Origin: Candidatus Amulumruptor caecigallinarius
GTDB lineage: Bacteria > Bacteroidota > Bacteroidia > Bacteroidales > Muribaculaceae
Length of the DNA stretch: 45,960 nt
Reading direction: 5' to 3'
NCBI GenBank assembly: GCA_023665575.1
Contig: JAMPDQ010000012.1
Span: 1-45,960 of the forward strand
Shown: in pieces, positions 7,688 to 16,496 of the stretch
How the letters are laid out: each line of letters opens with the position of its first letter
How positions within the stretch are numbered: the first letter of the stretch is position 1
Notes under the pieces: generated by a model
The model's database searches: none
Told to the model about the DNA's origin: nothing
Seen by the model: the letters and a program-made list of their open reading frames with translations, nothing else
Translations under genes and position numbers: made by a program

Positions 7688-9346
7688 TCAGGGTTCCTTA
7701 TATATTTTTTTATGGAAATAATCTTTATATCGTTTGAGATTGGTGATTGGTGGAATTTCACAACTGATTTTTTCAGCTTCTTCTTCGCTTATTTCTATCA
7801 TGGGGAAATTAGGCCACTGGTTGTAAAGCCAGTTATAGTATATTTTATCCCGTTCTATTTTGTCTGTCTCTGTCCATTTTATGTTGTGTTCCATAAGCAG
7901 GCGTTGCATCTGTGCGGTCATGTTGTAAACACGCACGGAGCGTCCGGATACAGCCGTATAAAAACGATTGTGTGATATCGTACACAGACCGGAGGTAACA
8001 ACCGTGAATCCCATCGCCATTATGCCCGTAAGAATTCCCATGGCAGCCATTGCCTGCCAGATGAACTTTGTTGTGGTTTTTCGGGGAATCATACTCAATG
8101 AGCCGGCAACTACACATGGAGCGAGCCATAATTGGGCAATATAGCGTGACCACCATGACTGTTCAAATATAAAACAACTTGCGATTATGGCAAAAAATAC
8201 CCAATAAGTCAGTGCCGGAATTTTCCGATGCCATATAATCAGGGCTGCAACCGACATAATAAGCAGTACCGGCATAAAAATTCCGAATCCTCCTATTCTC
8301 ATGTCGCACCCGATTCCTGTGTGGGGATTAAAGTATGAAATGAAAAAATTAACAATCCGGTTGTGTCCCCAATATATTTCAGGCGTATTGTGTGTCATTA
8401 TATCCTCTGCTCCTTCCCCCATAAGCGGGTACAGAGGATGGCCTGCAACAATAATATTGGTTACATATGGATGATACGACAATGCGAGACCTGCAATCAA
8501 TCCCGCAGCGGATGCAATGAATATTTTTCGAGAAAGGGCATATTTTTTCCGGCACAAACACCATGTCAATATCAGCAAAATCCAGAGTCCTTCAAAGAAG
8601 AAGATATTGAATTTAATTGTTATGGCCAGCACAACAGTAGCTCCAAGCATCATGGAAAAAGCTTTGGAATCCGGTTGCGAATATAAAAGATATGAGAATG
8701 CGATTGTGAGCAGCAACAGAAGGTAGAGTGGATAATCCGTATAAAAAACAATCGATTGGGTGACCACAACTATATTCGATATTGCCATGAGTGTAAGCAA
8801 CAAGGCATATCTGTTTCTTTTCTTCTGCGGCCACATCTTTTGCCCATATTTTTTCAGACAAAAATAAATTATGAGTGCAGCAGACATAATGAATACAAGA
8901 TTCATTCCCTTTCCGCTTTCGATGTGGTTAGTCGACAATGCCGATGCCGCGCAGATTGTTTCCAGTCCCTTTGTGTAATGTGGAGTCCATAATGTGGTTT
9001 CCGGCAGAGGATAGGACAAGTCGAAAGGATTCCATCCGGCCATCAACAAGGCTACTATTTCCTGATGATACCAGTTGCCGTCAAATGAACAATCGTCAAC
9101 AAGACTTGTGAGCGATATGAACAATGTGATGAGCAGCAGGGCGCATGCCCCGGAATCAACCACACTTTTTAAACTGCTTTTGCGAAACATCGCACCGGCA
9201 ATAATCACAGACAACAGAAAAGATACAGGCGCATGCCATATACTCAATTTCAGACCGCATAAGAATCCAACCGCGCAGATGGAATATGTGCAAAACAGGA
9301 AAAGAAACAATATGATTCCTGTCAGAAAATATTTCGGATACTGCAT
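7688..9346 (-). CDS. Polytopic GT-C glycosyltransferase-like membrane protein
   Basis: 552 residues. About eleven hydrophobic segments fill residues 1-440, followed by a soluble C-terminal part of about 100 residues. The large loop after the second to third segment carries acidic residues (VDDCSFDGNWYHQEIVALLMAGWNPFD, roughly 82-108), the pattern seen in GT39-type and O-antigen glycosyltransferases that use polyprenyl-phosphate sugars. The phrase GWNPF after this loop is common to many Bacteroidetes proteins of this type. It lies just downstream of cdd, wecG and ugd on the same strand, with 27 bp to cdd, so it may be in one polysaccharide-related transcript. A substrate cannot be read from the sequence. 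Confidence 0.55.
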   Translation of the reverse strand: MQYPKYFLTGIILFLFLFCTYSICAVGFLCGLKLSIWHAPVSFLLSVIIAGAMFRKSSLKSVVDSGACALLLITLFISLTSLVDDCSFDGNWYHQEIVALLMAGWNPFDLSYPLPETTLWTPHYTKGLETICAASALSTNHIESGKGMNLVFIMSAALIIYFCLKKYGQKMWPQKKRNRYALLLTLMAISNIVVVTQSIVFYTDYPLYLLLLLTIAFSYLLYSQPDSKAFSMMLGATVVLAITIKFNIFFFEGLWILLILTWCLCRKKYALSRKIFIASAAGLIAGLALSYHPYVTNIIVAGHPLYPLMGEGAEDIMTHNTPEIYWGHNRIVNFFISYFNPHTGIGCDMRIGGFGIFMPVLLIMSVAALIIWHRKIPALTYWVFFAIIASCFIFEQSWWSRYIAQLWLAPCVVAGSLSMIPRKTTTKFIWQAMAAMGILTGIMAMGFTVVTSGLCTISHNRFYTAVSGRSVRVYNMTAQMQRLLMEHNIKWTETDKIERDKIYYNWLYNQWPNFPMIEISEEEAEKISCEIPPITNLKRYKDYFHKKIYKEP

Positions 9347-9373
9347 TATCGAATAAATTCTGATAATATGTGC

Positions 9374-9871
9374 TCAAAATTTTGTGAAGCAGAATGGAAG
9401 GAGAGAGGCCACCGAGGGGAAGATTATTATTCTGTTTTTGCCATATAGAATCACCTCGATTCTGCCATAGGCGTTCTCATATTCAAGAAGCGACTGGCGG
9501 CATGAGCCGCAGGGGCTGATGGGCTCGGCCTGGAAGCATTCTTCCCATGCGGCTTCGTCATCGTGTCCTTCACGCGTCCAGGCTGCTATTGCTATCTGCT
9601 TCATGGCAACTCCCGGATAGAGTGCCGAGGCTTGGAAGCATGCTGTGCGTTCGGCGCATGTGCCTGACGAAAATGCGGCATTTTCCTGATTGCTGCCTCT
9701 CACAATTTCACCATTGGCCATTCTTATGGCGGCCCCCACATGAAACTTGGAATAAGGCGCCATGCTCGTGCGGGTCATTTCCCGGGCCAAATCAACCAGC
9801 TCCCGGTCGTCATGACTCAGTTCCTCATATTTACACTCACTGACGGTTACACTAATCGTTTTATCCTTCAT
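9374..9871 (-). CDS. cdd: Cytidine deaminase
   Basis: 165 residues from the chosen start. The zinc site is complete: TCAERTA (ligand Cys72, catalytic Glu74) and PCGSCRQ (ligands Cys121 and Cys124). The enzyme converts cytidine and deoxycytidine to uridine and deoxyuridine in pyrimidine salvage. The ATG at 9871 shares bases with the TAA stop of wecG (TAATG), so translation is probably coupled; an in-frame ATG eight codons further upstream would overlap wecG by 25 bp and is less likely. The C-terminus is somewhat hydrophobic (FPSVASLLPFCF), as is usual for this short tetrameric type. The pairing with wecG looks like chance operon packing rather than a shared pathway. Confidence 0.93.
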   Translation of the reverse strand: MKDKTISVTVSECKYEELSHDDRELVDLAREMTRTSMAPYSKFHVGAAIRMANGEIVRGSNQENAAFSSGTCAERTACFQASALYPGVAMKQIAIAAWTREGHDDEAAWEECFQAEPISPCGSCRQSLLEYENAYGRIEVILYGKNRIIIFPSVASLLPFCFTKF

Positions 9872-10611
9872 TATTTGCTGTTTTTTCTTTGCCATTCATT
9901 CCACAGAATCATTGGCAGCGTCCCAATGATGTGACGGCATCTTCTGATTTGTTTCTTCGGTTCCACTATAATCCGGTGGATGAATTCCATGTGATTTCTG
10001 ATCATCCATTCAGGGGCGCGTCTCACATCGGTGTTGCTGTGAAATTTGAATGCTGCCCCCACGGCTATCATGATGCCATGATGGAGATATGGTTTCAGAT
10101 GCGACATGAAATATTCCTGTTTGGGTGCCCCCAATGCCACCCATATAATTTCGGCACCATCGTTATCCACCATTTCTGCGATTGCCGGATAATCAAACTC
10201 CTCCACCGGCAAGAACGGAAGCTCATAAAAGAGCATGTTTTTCACATATGGATTATGCTTCACAAGAGATTCCTTGAGCCCGTCAAGCACATTTTGCTGT
10301 GCTCCGAGAAAGGCCATGCGGTATTTGCACATTTTCACGATATCCATGAATATCTGCGAACCCGAATATTGTTTGTATTTGATGCCATGAATCAATCTGA
10401 TATACACGGGCACATATCCGGAATCGCAAATTGCAAACATTCCATTGTTGATTACATCAAGATATTCCGAATTGCTGTTGGCGGTGGAAAGAATCACACC
10501 GTCGGCAACACTTATATAATCGGAACCCGGCAGGGAAAGGCGATAGTTAATATGTTTAAACACCTCATCCTTGTCGAATTCATAATTAATATTGAAATAT
10601 GATTTAACCAT
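9871..10611 (-). CDS. WecG/TagA/CpsF family glycosyltransferase
   Basis: 246 residues. Family blocks are visible: the conserved Asp and pocket near SVADGVI (35-41), FLGAQQNVLDGL (101-112), ALGAPKQEYF (159-168) and RRAPEWM (197-203). These enzymes (GT26) transfer ManNAc, ManNAcA or a similar sugar from UDP to an undecaprenyl-PP-GlcNAc acceptor on the inner leaflet, an early step in surface polysaccharide or teichoic-type glycans. The neighbouring ugd would supply UDP-GlcA-type precursors, which supports a role in capsule or LPS assembly. It overlaps cdd by one base triplet. A degenerate palindromic repeat lies 33 bp upstream. Confidence 0.9.
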   Translation of the reverse strand: MVKSYFNINYEFDKDEVFKHINYRLSLPGSDYISVADGVILSTANSNSEYLDVINNGMFAICDSGYVPVYIRLIHGIKYKQYSGSQIFMDIVKMCKYRMAFLGAQQNVLDGLKESLVKHNPYVKNMLFYELPFLPVEEFDYPAIAEMVDNDGAEIIWVALGAPKQEYFMSHLKPYLHHGIMIAVGAAFKFHSNTDVRRAPEWMIRNHMEFIHRIIVEPKKQIRRCRHIIGTLPMILWNEWQRKNSK

Positions 10612-10643
10612 CAGTATGTATCCATATAAGACGGAGTCTGAGA

Positions 10644-10670
10644 TTTCACGAGTTGAAAACTTGCGAAAGT
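10644..10670. repeat. Degenerate internal copy of the terminal palindrome
   Basis: TTTCACGAGTTGAAAACTTG then CGAAAGT. The right arm AACTTGCGAAAGT is identical to the end repeats, while the left arm has decayed. It lies between ugd and wecG and shows that this palindrome is a dispersed genomic family rather than a pair of ends. Confidence 0.6.
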
Positions 10671-10707
10671 CAGAGAGATAGGTTGAGTTCCAAACTATTG
10701 CATTGTG

Positions 10708-12018
10708 TTATCCGATTTTATAATATGAGAAGCCGTGCTCGGCAAGCTCATCGGAATCATATATATTGCGTCCGTCAATTATTAAGCGTGTTTTCATAAG
10801 AGATTCAAGGGCTGCATATGATAGCACACGGAATTCATTCCATTCAGTGACAAGAATAAGCGCGTCGGCATCTTTCACTGCGTCATATTTGTCGTTGGCA
10901 TAAAGCACTTTATTGCCTACGCGGCGGCGGCATTCATTCATGGCCACAGGATCATAGACTGACACTGTCGCTCCTTTTTCAACAAGCTTGTTGATGATTA
11001 CCAATGCCGGAGCCTCTCTCATATCATCGGTTTCCGGTTTGAAGGCCAGCCCCCATAGGGCAATTCGCCTGCCTGAGATGTTGCCATCGAAATGTTTCAG
11101 CAATTTCTCCACAAGGATGGATTTCTGATGCTCATTAACATCTTCAACCGCTTTCAGCACACGCATTTCATAGCCGTTCTGCTCAGCTGTCTTTATCAAG
11201 GCTTTTACATCTTTAGGGAAGCAGGAGCCGCCATAGCCGCATCCCGGGTAAAGGAATTTTTTCCCGATTCTTGTGTCAGAACCTATTCCCTTTCGAACAT
11301 GATTCACATCCGCACCCACGAGTTCGCACAAGTTTGCGATGTCGTTCATGAATGAAATGCGTGTGGCAAGCATGGAATTTGCTGCGTATTTAATCATTTC
11401 TGCAGAGGGAATATCTGTGAATATCATTCTTTCTCCACTCAGCATAAATGGTTTGTAAAGACGTGATATTGTTTTCCTGGCTCTTTCTGAATCTGTGCCT
11501 ACCACCACACGGTCTGGAAACATGAAATCTTTTATGGCCGCGCCCTCCTTGAGAAATTCCGGATTTGATGCCACATCAAATTCTATATCAACACCGCGCT
11601 GACGCAACACCTCCGACACAGTCTCCTTCACCTTGTTGGCAGTGCCCACCGGAACGGTGGATTTAGTGACGAGAATGGTGTATTTCTTGAGATTTTCGGC
11701 AAATGTGCGTGCCACTGAAAGAACATATTTGAGGTCGGCCGACCCATCTTCATCAGGCGGTGTGCCCACAGCTGAGAACACCACTTCCACATCATCAAGC
11801 ACTTCGGCCAGGTCTGTTGTGAAATGCAGGCGCCCTGCTTCCATGTTCTTTTTCACGAGTTCATCAAGTCCGGGCTCGTAGATGGGTATTATTCCCGATT
11901 TAATTGATTCAATCTTTTTTGCATCCACATCCACGCATGTCACATTCACACCCATCTCTGCAAAACAGGTGCCTGACACCAGCCCGACATATCCGGTTCC
12001 AACTATTGCTATATTCAT
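10708..12018 (-). CDS. ugd: UDP-glucose/UDP-N-acetyl sugar 6-dehydrogenase
   Basis: 436 residues, typical length. The NAD-binding loop GTGYVGL is at 7-13, the block STVPVGT at 120-126, SNPEFLKEGAA at 151-161, and the catalytic Cys266 lies in YGGSCFPKD. A C-terminal UDP-binding domain includes WGLAFKPETDDMREAP. It oxidises UDP-sugar C6 twice to the uronate with 2 NAD+. UDP-glucose is the default substrate by the overall pattern, but the close relatives acting on UDP-GlcNAc cannot be excluded by eye. Two tandem copies of the dispersed element precede it (12042-12086). The genomic pairing with wecG and a PorZ-like gene points to surface polysaccharide. Confidence 0.93.
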   Translation of the reverse strand: MNIAIVGTGYVGLVSGTCFAEMGVNVTCVDVDAKKIESIKSGIIPIYEPGLDELVKKNMEAGRLHFTTDLAEVLDDVEVVFSAVGTPPDEDGSADLKYVLSVARTFAENLKKYTILVTKSTVPVGTANKVKETVSEVLRQRGVDIEFDVASNPEFLKEGAAIKDFMFPDRVVVGTDSERARKTISRLYKPFMLSGERMIFTDIPSAEMIKYAANSMLATRISFMNDIANLCELVGADVNHVRKGIGSDTRIGKKFLYPGCGYGGSCFPKDVKALIKTAEQNGYEMRVLKAVEDVNEHQKSILVEKLLKHFDGNISGRRIALWGLAFKPETDDMREAPALVIINKLVEKGATVSVYDPVAMNECRRRVGNKVLYANDKYDAVKDADALILVTEWNEFRVLSYAALESLMKTRLIIDGRNIYDSDELAEHGFSYYKIG

Positions 12019-12041
12019 AACTATTAAATGTCAACCAATTT

Positions 12042-12086
12042 AAATTTTATGAAACAGACTCTAAAATTTTATGAAACAGACTCTAA
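12042..12086 (-). repeat. Two tandem copies of the dispersed hairpin element
   Basis: TTTTATGAAACAGACTCTAA occurs twice with a 22-bp period. In the first copy AAATTTTA and TAAAATTT form a perfect 8-bp stem around the loop TGAAACAGACTC. Both lie in the leader of ugd, 24 bp or more from its start. Confidence 0.75.
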
Positions 12087-12124
12087 GTAACAAGAAAAAT
12101 AAATGAAGTTATTTTTTCAGCTAC

Positions 12125-14770
12125 TTATCTTGTTACAAATATTTCCAATGGTTTCATATCAGTGTTGGCATCCGAGATGGTATAGATTCCCGATTTCACC
12201 AAAGCACCATCGGAGTCACAAAGATTCCAATATGTTTTTCCCTCCTTTGCCATTGGAAGCTCGCAGATTATGGAGCCGGAAGTGGTTCTGACCAACATGC
12301 GGCTTGATGTGCCCACATTGTATACGGCAACCACTCCCGAGAAGTCGGCATCCACTTTTGCCGGCATGGCATAGGGGAGAGATGTATCTGCAACATTATC
12401 TGTTTGCGGGGCGTCGGGGAAGAATTCGGCAAGGCCATTTTCCGTTGACACGAAAAGCGACTTTGTTTCCGGATTCCATCCCAGGCCATATATATTGTCT
12501 GATGGAATTATTGAGTTAGATGTGTTTTGCTGAGCGATAATTTTGCTTCTGTCTGCGCTTATTCCTACAAGTCCGCCACCGAGCAGTCCGAGCCATAACC
12601 GGCCATATTCATCAAAGCAGGCGTCTACAACTGTTGCAGAGGGGCAGACAGGGGTGCTGTTGCCATATTCATCTGTAATGCACAGTCTGTCTACACGAAT
12701 CTGGTTGTTGCTCACCGGATTGTTGGGATTAAGCAGATACGGCCCCGTTTCTGTACACATCACCACATCGCCGGTCACAGGGTCTTCCACGAATGCATCT
12801 AGATATAAGAAGCTCAATAAAGCTCCCTTCTCATTCACAAAGCGTGTCGCTATCTCCACATTATCGTCAGAGTTGTCGGCAATTGTGCCTTTATGGTCAT
12901 AGATGGCCACGGAATAATTACCTTTTATGAAAGAAATGAGTTTGTTTTTGTTGTTGGGATGTTTCAACACTATTGCGTATGGTGAAAGAGGCGTTGAAGC
13001 TCCGACGGGCAATGACATTGTAATCCATTCACCGGCCTTTTGAACATCGCATGATTCGAGCGCGGCCTTTCGGGCTTCGGGTGTCCAGCACCAGAAAGAG
13101 ATGTGATCTGTCATGGAGTCATCCTGATTCCATGCATTGTCTGTCATCACCCAGATATTATTGTCGGCATCTGCACCGGCTAAATATGCCCCGGTGTAAG
13201 AATTCCATGTTTGCGCGGGGAATGTCACCTTTTTCGGCATGCCGGAAAAAGGTGAGCTGGTGTGACTTATAAATAGTAACGGCATTTTTTTTGTATCTGC
13301 CAGATTCATTGCAACAGCACCGTCCCATAATGAAGCCGTATAAATATAGTCGGGATAAAGAGGGTCTACCAGCAATCCCTGCGGATCGCACGCAGGGAAG
13401 CGGTTTCTATACTTAGTGTAGGTAGGCGTGTAGAAAGGATCATCAGTCATCAGCGACGGCGGATTATAATAATATGACAGATCTGTCCATTTGCCGTTGC
13501 GATATGTTGCCGGGAAGGGTGCCGTTATTATACTCGATGTTCTGTTTTTCAAATCCGGTCCCTGATTCAATGCTATGAAACCTACAGTGGGAGAATAATC
13601 GAATTTCATGGATCCGGCAGCAAACACTGCCTCAGGCACAAGAGACTCCGTAAGATCTTTCCATGCGCCGTTTTCAATTCTTGACTGCACCATTGCGCTG
13701 TCATTCCATCTCCAAAAACTTTCGAAATCACCGGTGGCCGAATATCTTGTGCCGGCGGGGAGGGTAACAATTGTGATTACGGGGTCAGACTCCTCATTTT
13801 CGGGAAATTTCAGGAATCTTGCTTTTGTTTCCGAATGAAGCAAATATCCATTTATGGTAGGAATTACTGTGGATTCCAACGGAGTGGTTGACACTTGTGA
13901 CTGAAGAAGAAGCGTGTTTGTTTCAAGATTTGCAGATGACATTGTCCAATTGTCACCGCTTTTTTTCACAATTTTAAGAAAAGAGGTGTAGTCTTTGCTG
14001 CCGTTTTTCTTTGCTGTGATGAATGCAAAACTGTTTTTGCCGAGCGGCATGACTGATCCAGGCTGCGGCTCATAATCGAGTGAGAAATCAGTTATCTCCG
14101 CAAAGTTTGACAATATGCCCGGATTCGCCTCTTTGTCGGCCTGATACAATTTGTTGCCGAATGATGCGATAATTTTGTCGCCCACGGTTGTGATAAATGC
14201 CATGTTCTCCAATCCGTCTTTAAACGATTTGACGCTGAAGGAATTGCCATCAATGCGAAGAAAGCCGCTTTTGGTGCATATCCATGCATCGGGCGAATCT
14301 ATATCGAAATTGATGGTCTGAATGTCGTGCGCACCGGGAACTTTTCTGCCCTTCAGCACATCAATTGTTTTCACATTGAAATTTTTATCAACAAAATCCA
14401 CCACTCCGTCTTCATATCCCACCACAAGGTATTTATACATGGGATTATAATTCACAGTCATGATATTCCTGCCCGACAGGTTTGCGAGCTGCTTTATATC
14501 GCGGATTCCGCGGTCGGGATTGGAGGCGTCGTAATAAAAAAGGGCGCCGGTGGCTGTTTCATAATAATGATCATAGCCACCATTGTTGAAAAAATTCTGG
14601 TGAACAAAGAGGAAGAAGCCATTGTCGGTGGCCATTACACGCCTCGGAGTGCGCGAAAAAGTTGAATGTAATTTCCACGATCCGGCCGGTTGGGCATATA
14701 TCGCAGGTGCAACACCCAACAGACATAAAAGCATAACAATTATCGTGTTTCGTAGCGTTCTGGAATTCAT
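12125..14770 (-). CDS. porZ: PorZ-like double beta-propeller protein with T9SS-type C-terminal domain
   Basis: 881 residues. A Sec signal peptide ends near AIYAQPA (about residue 26). The following 750 residues are rich in short beta repeats with propeller-like phrases (VTTVGDKIIASFGNKLYQ, RLWLGLLGGGLVGIS, ETKSLFVSTENGLAEF). The last 75 residues (from about 805) look like a type IX secretion/sorting domain: VVAVYNVGTSSRMLV, then SDGALVKSGIYTI. This layout fits PorZ, a surface subunit of the T9SS attachment complex that binds anionic LPS in Porphyromonas gingivalis. The alternative is a periplasmic two-component-type propeller protein without the kinase. The adjoining ugd would fit an A-LPS link, but that is inference. 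The symbol is tentative. Confidence 0.6.
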   Translation of the reverse strand: MNSRTLRNTIIVMLLCLLGVAPAIYAQPAGSWKLHSTFSRTPRRVMATDNGFFLFVHQNFFNNGGYDHYYETATGALFYYDASNPDRGIRDIKQLANLSGRNIMTVNYNPMYKYLVVGYEDGVVDFVDKNFNVKTIDVLKGRKVPGAHDIQTINFDIDSPDAWICTKSGFLRIDGNSFSVKSFKDGLENMAFITTVGDKIIASFGNKLYQADKEANPGILSNFAEITDFSLDYEPQPGSVMPLGKNSFAFITAKKNGSKDYTSFLKIVKKSGDNWTMSSANLETNTLLLQSQVSTTPLESTVIPTINGYLLHSETKARFLKFPENEESDPVITIVTLPAGTRYSATGDFESFWRWNDSAMVQSRIENGAWKDLTESLVPEAVFAAGSMKFDYSPTVGFIALNQGPDLKNRTSSIITAPFPATYRNGKWTDLSYYYNPPSLMTDDPFYTPTYTKYRNRFPACDPQGLLVDPLYPDYIYTASLWDGAVAMNLADTKKMPLLFISHTSSPFSGMPKKVTFPAQTWNSYTGAYLAGADADNNIWVMTDNAWNQDDSMTDHISFWCWTPEARKAALESCDVQKAGEWITMSLPVGASTPLSPYAIVLKHPNNKNKLISFIKGNYSVAIYDHKGTIADNSDDNVEIATRFVNEKGALLSFLYLDAFVEDPVTGDVVMCTETGPYLLNPNNPVSNNQIRVDRLCITDEYGNSTPVCPSATVVDACFDEYGRLWLGLLGGGLVGISADRSKIIAQQNTSNSIIPSDNIYGLGWNPETKSLFVSTENGLAEFFPDAPQTDNVADTSLPYAMPAKVDADFSGVVAVYNVGTSSRMLVRTTSGSIICELPMAKEGKTYWNLCDSDGALVKSGIYTISDANTDMKPLEIFVTR

Positions 14771-14778
14771 TGTTGAAG

Positions 14779-14803
14779 AAGTTTTATGAAACAGGCTCTT
14801 AAG
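14779..14803 (-). repeat. Dispersed hairpin element, copy before porZ-like gene
   Basis: AAGTTTTATGAAACAGGCTC then TTAAG. The loop has one change from the consensus (A to G). It ends 9 bp upstream of the start codon, so it would lie in the 5' UTR and could mask the start region. Confidence 0.6.
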
Positions 14804-14939
14804 TCATATAAAAACAAATAATCCTGTATATAGCAATTAAACCATTTTGAAGGGAAAAGAATCAGGCATACCAATTCGTAACCAAATAACGCGACATATT
14901 ATGTGTATAGTATTTAAAAATGCTTAAAATTGCAAATTT

Positions 14940-15551
14940 TCACGAATCCACCGCCCATGGGAATCTTATTAGAAACTGCCCCTCGGGGTATATAGAATAA
15001 TCGGGTATGATTGAAGGATTGCGGCGGGTCACTACTATTACGGCAGTGCGTATTTCCGGAATTATGCCGAAATCGGGTGTGATGGCATTATTGAGCGATA
15101 TAGCCACATCAAGCAGTGTGCCACCACTGTCCACCGCGTCATCCACAATCAGTATCCGCCGGGATTTTCCCGTGCGCATCAATGAAATCAGTTCTGCGGG
15201 AATTTCAACGGGATTGAATTTATATTTGTTGAATTTGCCGGCAAGTGCATAGAATTTGCTTTCGGCTATTCTCAGAAGATTGCATATGCCACGCGGCATC
15301 ATGCTTATAAGGGATTTTAAATTTCCTTTTTTAAGAGATGAGCCTTTTCTCCGGCGTTTCACAGAGAAGTGCGCCGGAATTTCTTTGCCGTTGTGCGCAA
15401 TATTCCGGATAACAGCCTCGGCTACATAGTCTCCTCCGGCAGCTATCGACACGATTGTGTCAAAATTGTAGCCATCGGCTGTAACCATTTTTTGAAGCTC
15501 CGAGCATTTGTCGGCAAACATATTTTCGCACAATGTCAAAACTTTCATCAT
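14940..15551 (-). CDS. Phosphoribosyltransferase-domain protein
   Basis: 203 residues. The PRPP-binding loop RRILIVDDAVDSGGTL (131-146) is clear: two Asp residues after a hydrophobic strand, then SGGT. An earlier loop, IVSIAAGGDYVAEAV (33-47), matches the pyrophosphate-binding position. The fold is type I PRTase, but the base specificity is not evident and the basic insert KRRRKGSSLKKGN (65-77) is not typical of hpt or xpt. Its ATG overlaps the LD-carboxypeptidase stop by 4 bp, so it is coupled to that gene. It could be an orphan regulator or a salvage enzyme. Fold sure, substrate unknown. Confidence 0.75.
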   Translation of the reverse strand: MMKVLTLCENMFADKCSELQKMVTADGYNFDTIVSIAAGGDYVAEAVIRNIAHNGKEIPAHFSVKRRRKGSSLKKGNLKSLISMMPRGICNLLRIAESKFYALAGKFNKYKFNPVEIPAELISLMRTGKSRRILIVDDAVDSGGTLLDVAISLNNAITPDFGIIPEIRTAVIVVTRRNPSIIPDYSIYPEGQFLIRFPWAVDS

Positions 15552-16495
15552 TTCGCTGCTCTTTGGGAAAATATGATTTTACCTTCTTCGGCCTTAATGC
15601 GTGTGTACGCTCCCTCTATCAGCGGAACATTGTCGGGAGTGTGACCCACCGGAAATGACAATATCATCGGCACAATGTCCGAGAGTTGCCGGCGAATCAT
15701 GGCATACATGCTGTCATAATTTCTGTCGGCCTTGTAATCTGTGAAACTCCCCACAATTAGCGCCTTGATATTTTGCAGTTTTCCTGAAAGCGTCATTCTG
15801 ACAAGCATTCTTTCCACAGCATAGATTGCCTCGGAAATATCCTCTATAAAGAGAATAAGGGGTGTGGTTTCGCTATTGCGCAGGAAGTCGAAGGGGGTGT
15901 CGGCGAGTCCATTCATCACTGCGAGATTTCCACCAACCAATACACCCTCAATCGTGGGGAATGATTCGCGCTGATGTTGCGGGGGCAGGGAGAGTTCCAC
16001 TCCCGCAGGCCGGAGCGGAGAGGCCACCGGAATTTCAAATGTTTGTGCGCCGCCATCTTCCCAGGAGTGCAGCAGGTTGTAAAGCATGCGGGAGCAATAG
16101 TGGCCGGGAGCCTCAAGTGTGAGATGTTTTGCCATTGGCGCGTGTATGGAGGGCACACCGGCGCGATACATCATGGCATGGAGTGCGGTCACATCTGAAA
16201 AGCCGATTACGGGTTTCGGATTGCAACGGATAAAATCGAGGCTGATTTTGTCAATCAGATGGTTGCATCCATATCCTCCGCGTGCGCATAATATGGCATC
16301 TGTTTCGGGGTCGGCAAAGGCAGCAATCAAATCCTGGAGGCGTCCTTCCGGGCTTGAGGCGTAAGAGCCGCAGGCCGGACCTTTGGCGTGAGGCATTATT
16401 TTGACGCCGAAACCCTCTTCCGTGAGTCGGCGTGCCGCCCCGTCGATATATTCCTCTCTGACTTGTGTGGCCGGTGATATGATTGCTATATTCAT
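15548..16495 (-). CDS. ldcA: LD-carboxypeptidase (peptidase S66)
   Basis: 315 residues, standard length. The S66 pattern is visible: ARGGYG at 71-76, the nucleophile Ser100 in IGFSDVTALH, the GGNLAVMNGL block, LFIEDISEAIYAVERML with a catalytic-type Glu, and FPVGHTPDN with the His. It removes the terminal D-Ala from L,D-tetrapeptides of murein in the recycling pathway, in the cytoplasm. It has no signal peptide. It is first-to-middle in a three-gene run (radical SAM protein, ldcA, phosphoribosyltransferase) with gaps of 1 bp and -4 bp. Confidence 0.92.
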   Translation of the reverse strand: MNIAIISPATQVREEYIDGAARRLTEEGFGVKIMPHAKGPACGSYASSPEGRLQDLIAAFADPETDAILCARGGYGCNHLIDKISLDFIRCNPKPVIGFSDVTALHAMMYRAGVPSIHAPMAKHLTLEAPGHYCSRMLYNLLHSWEDGGAQTFEIPVASPLRPAGVELSLPPQHQRESFPTIEGVLVGGNLAVMNGLADTPFDFLRNSETTPLILFIEDISEAIYAVERMLVRMTLSGKLQNIKALIVGSFTDYKADRNYDSMYAMIRRQLSDIVPMILSFPVGHTPDNVPLIEGAYTRIKAEEGKIIFSQRAAK

Positions 16496-16496
16496 C

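Noticed and set aside
12125-14770. Hybrid two-component sensor
   Set aside because: There is a propeller-rich region but no membrane helix, kinase or DNA-binding domain after it; the C-terminus is a short beta domain.
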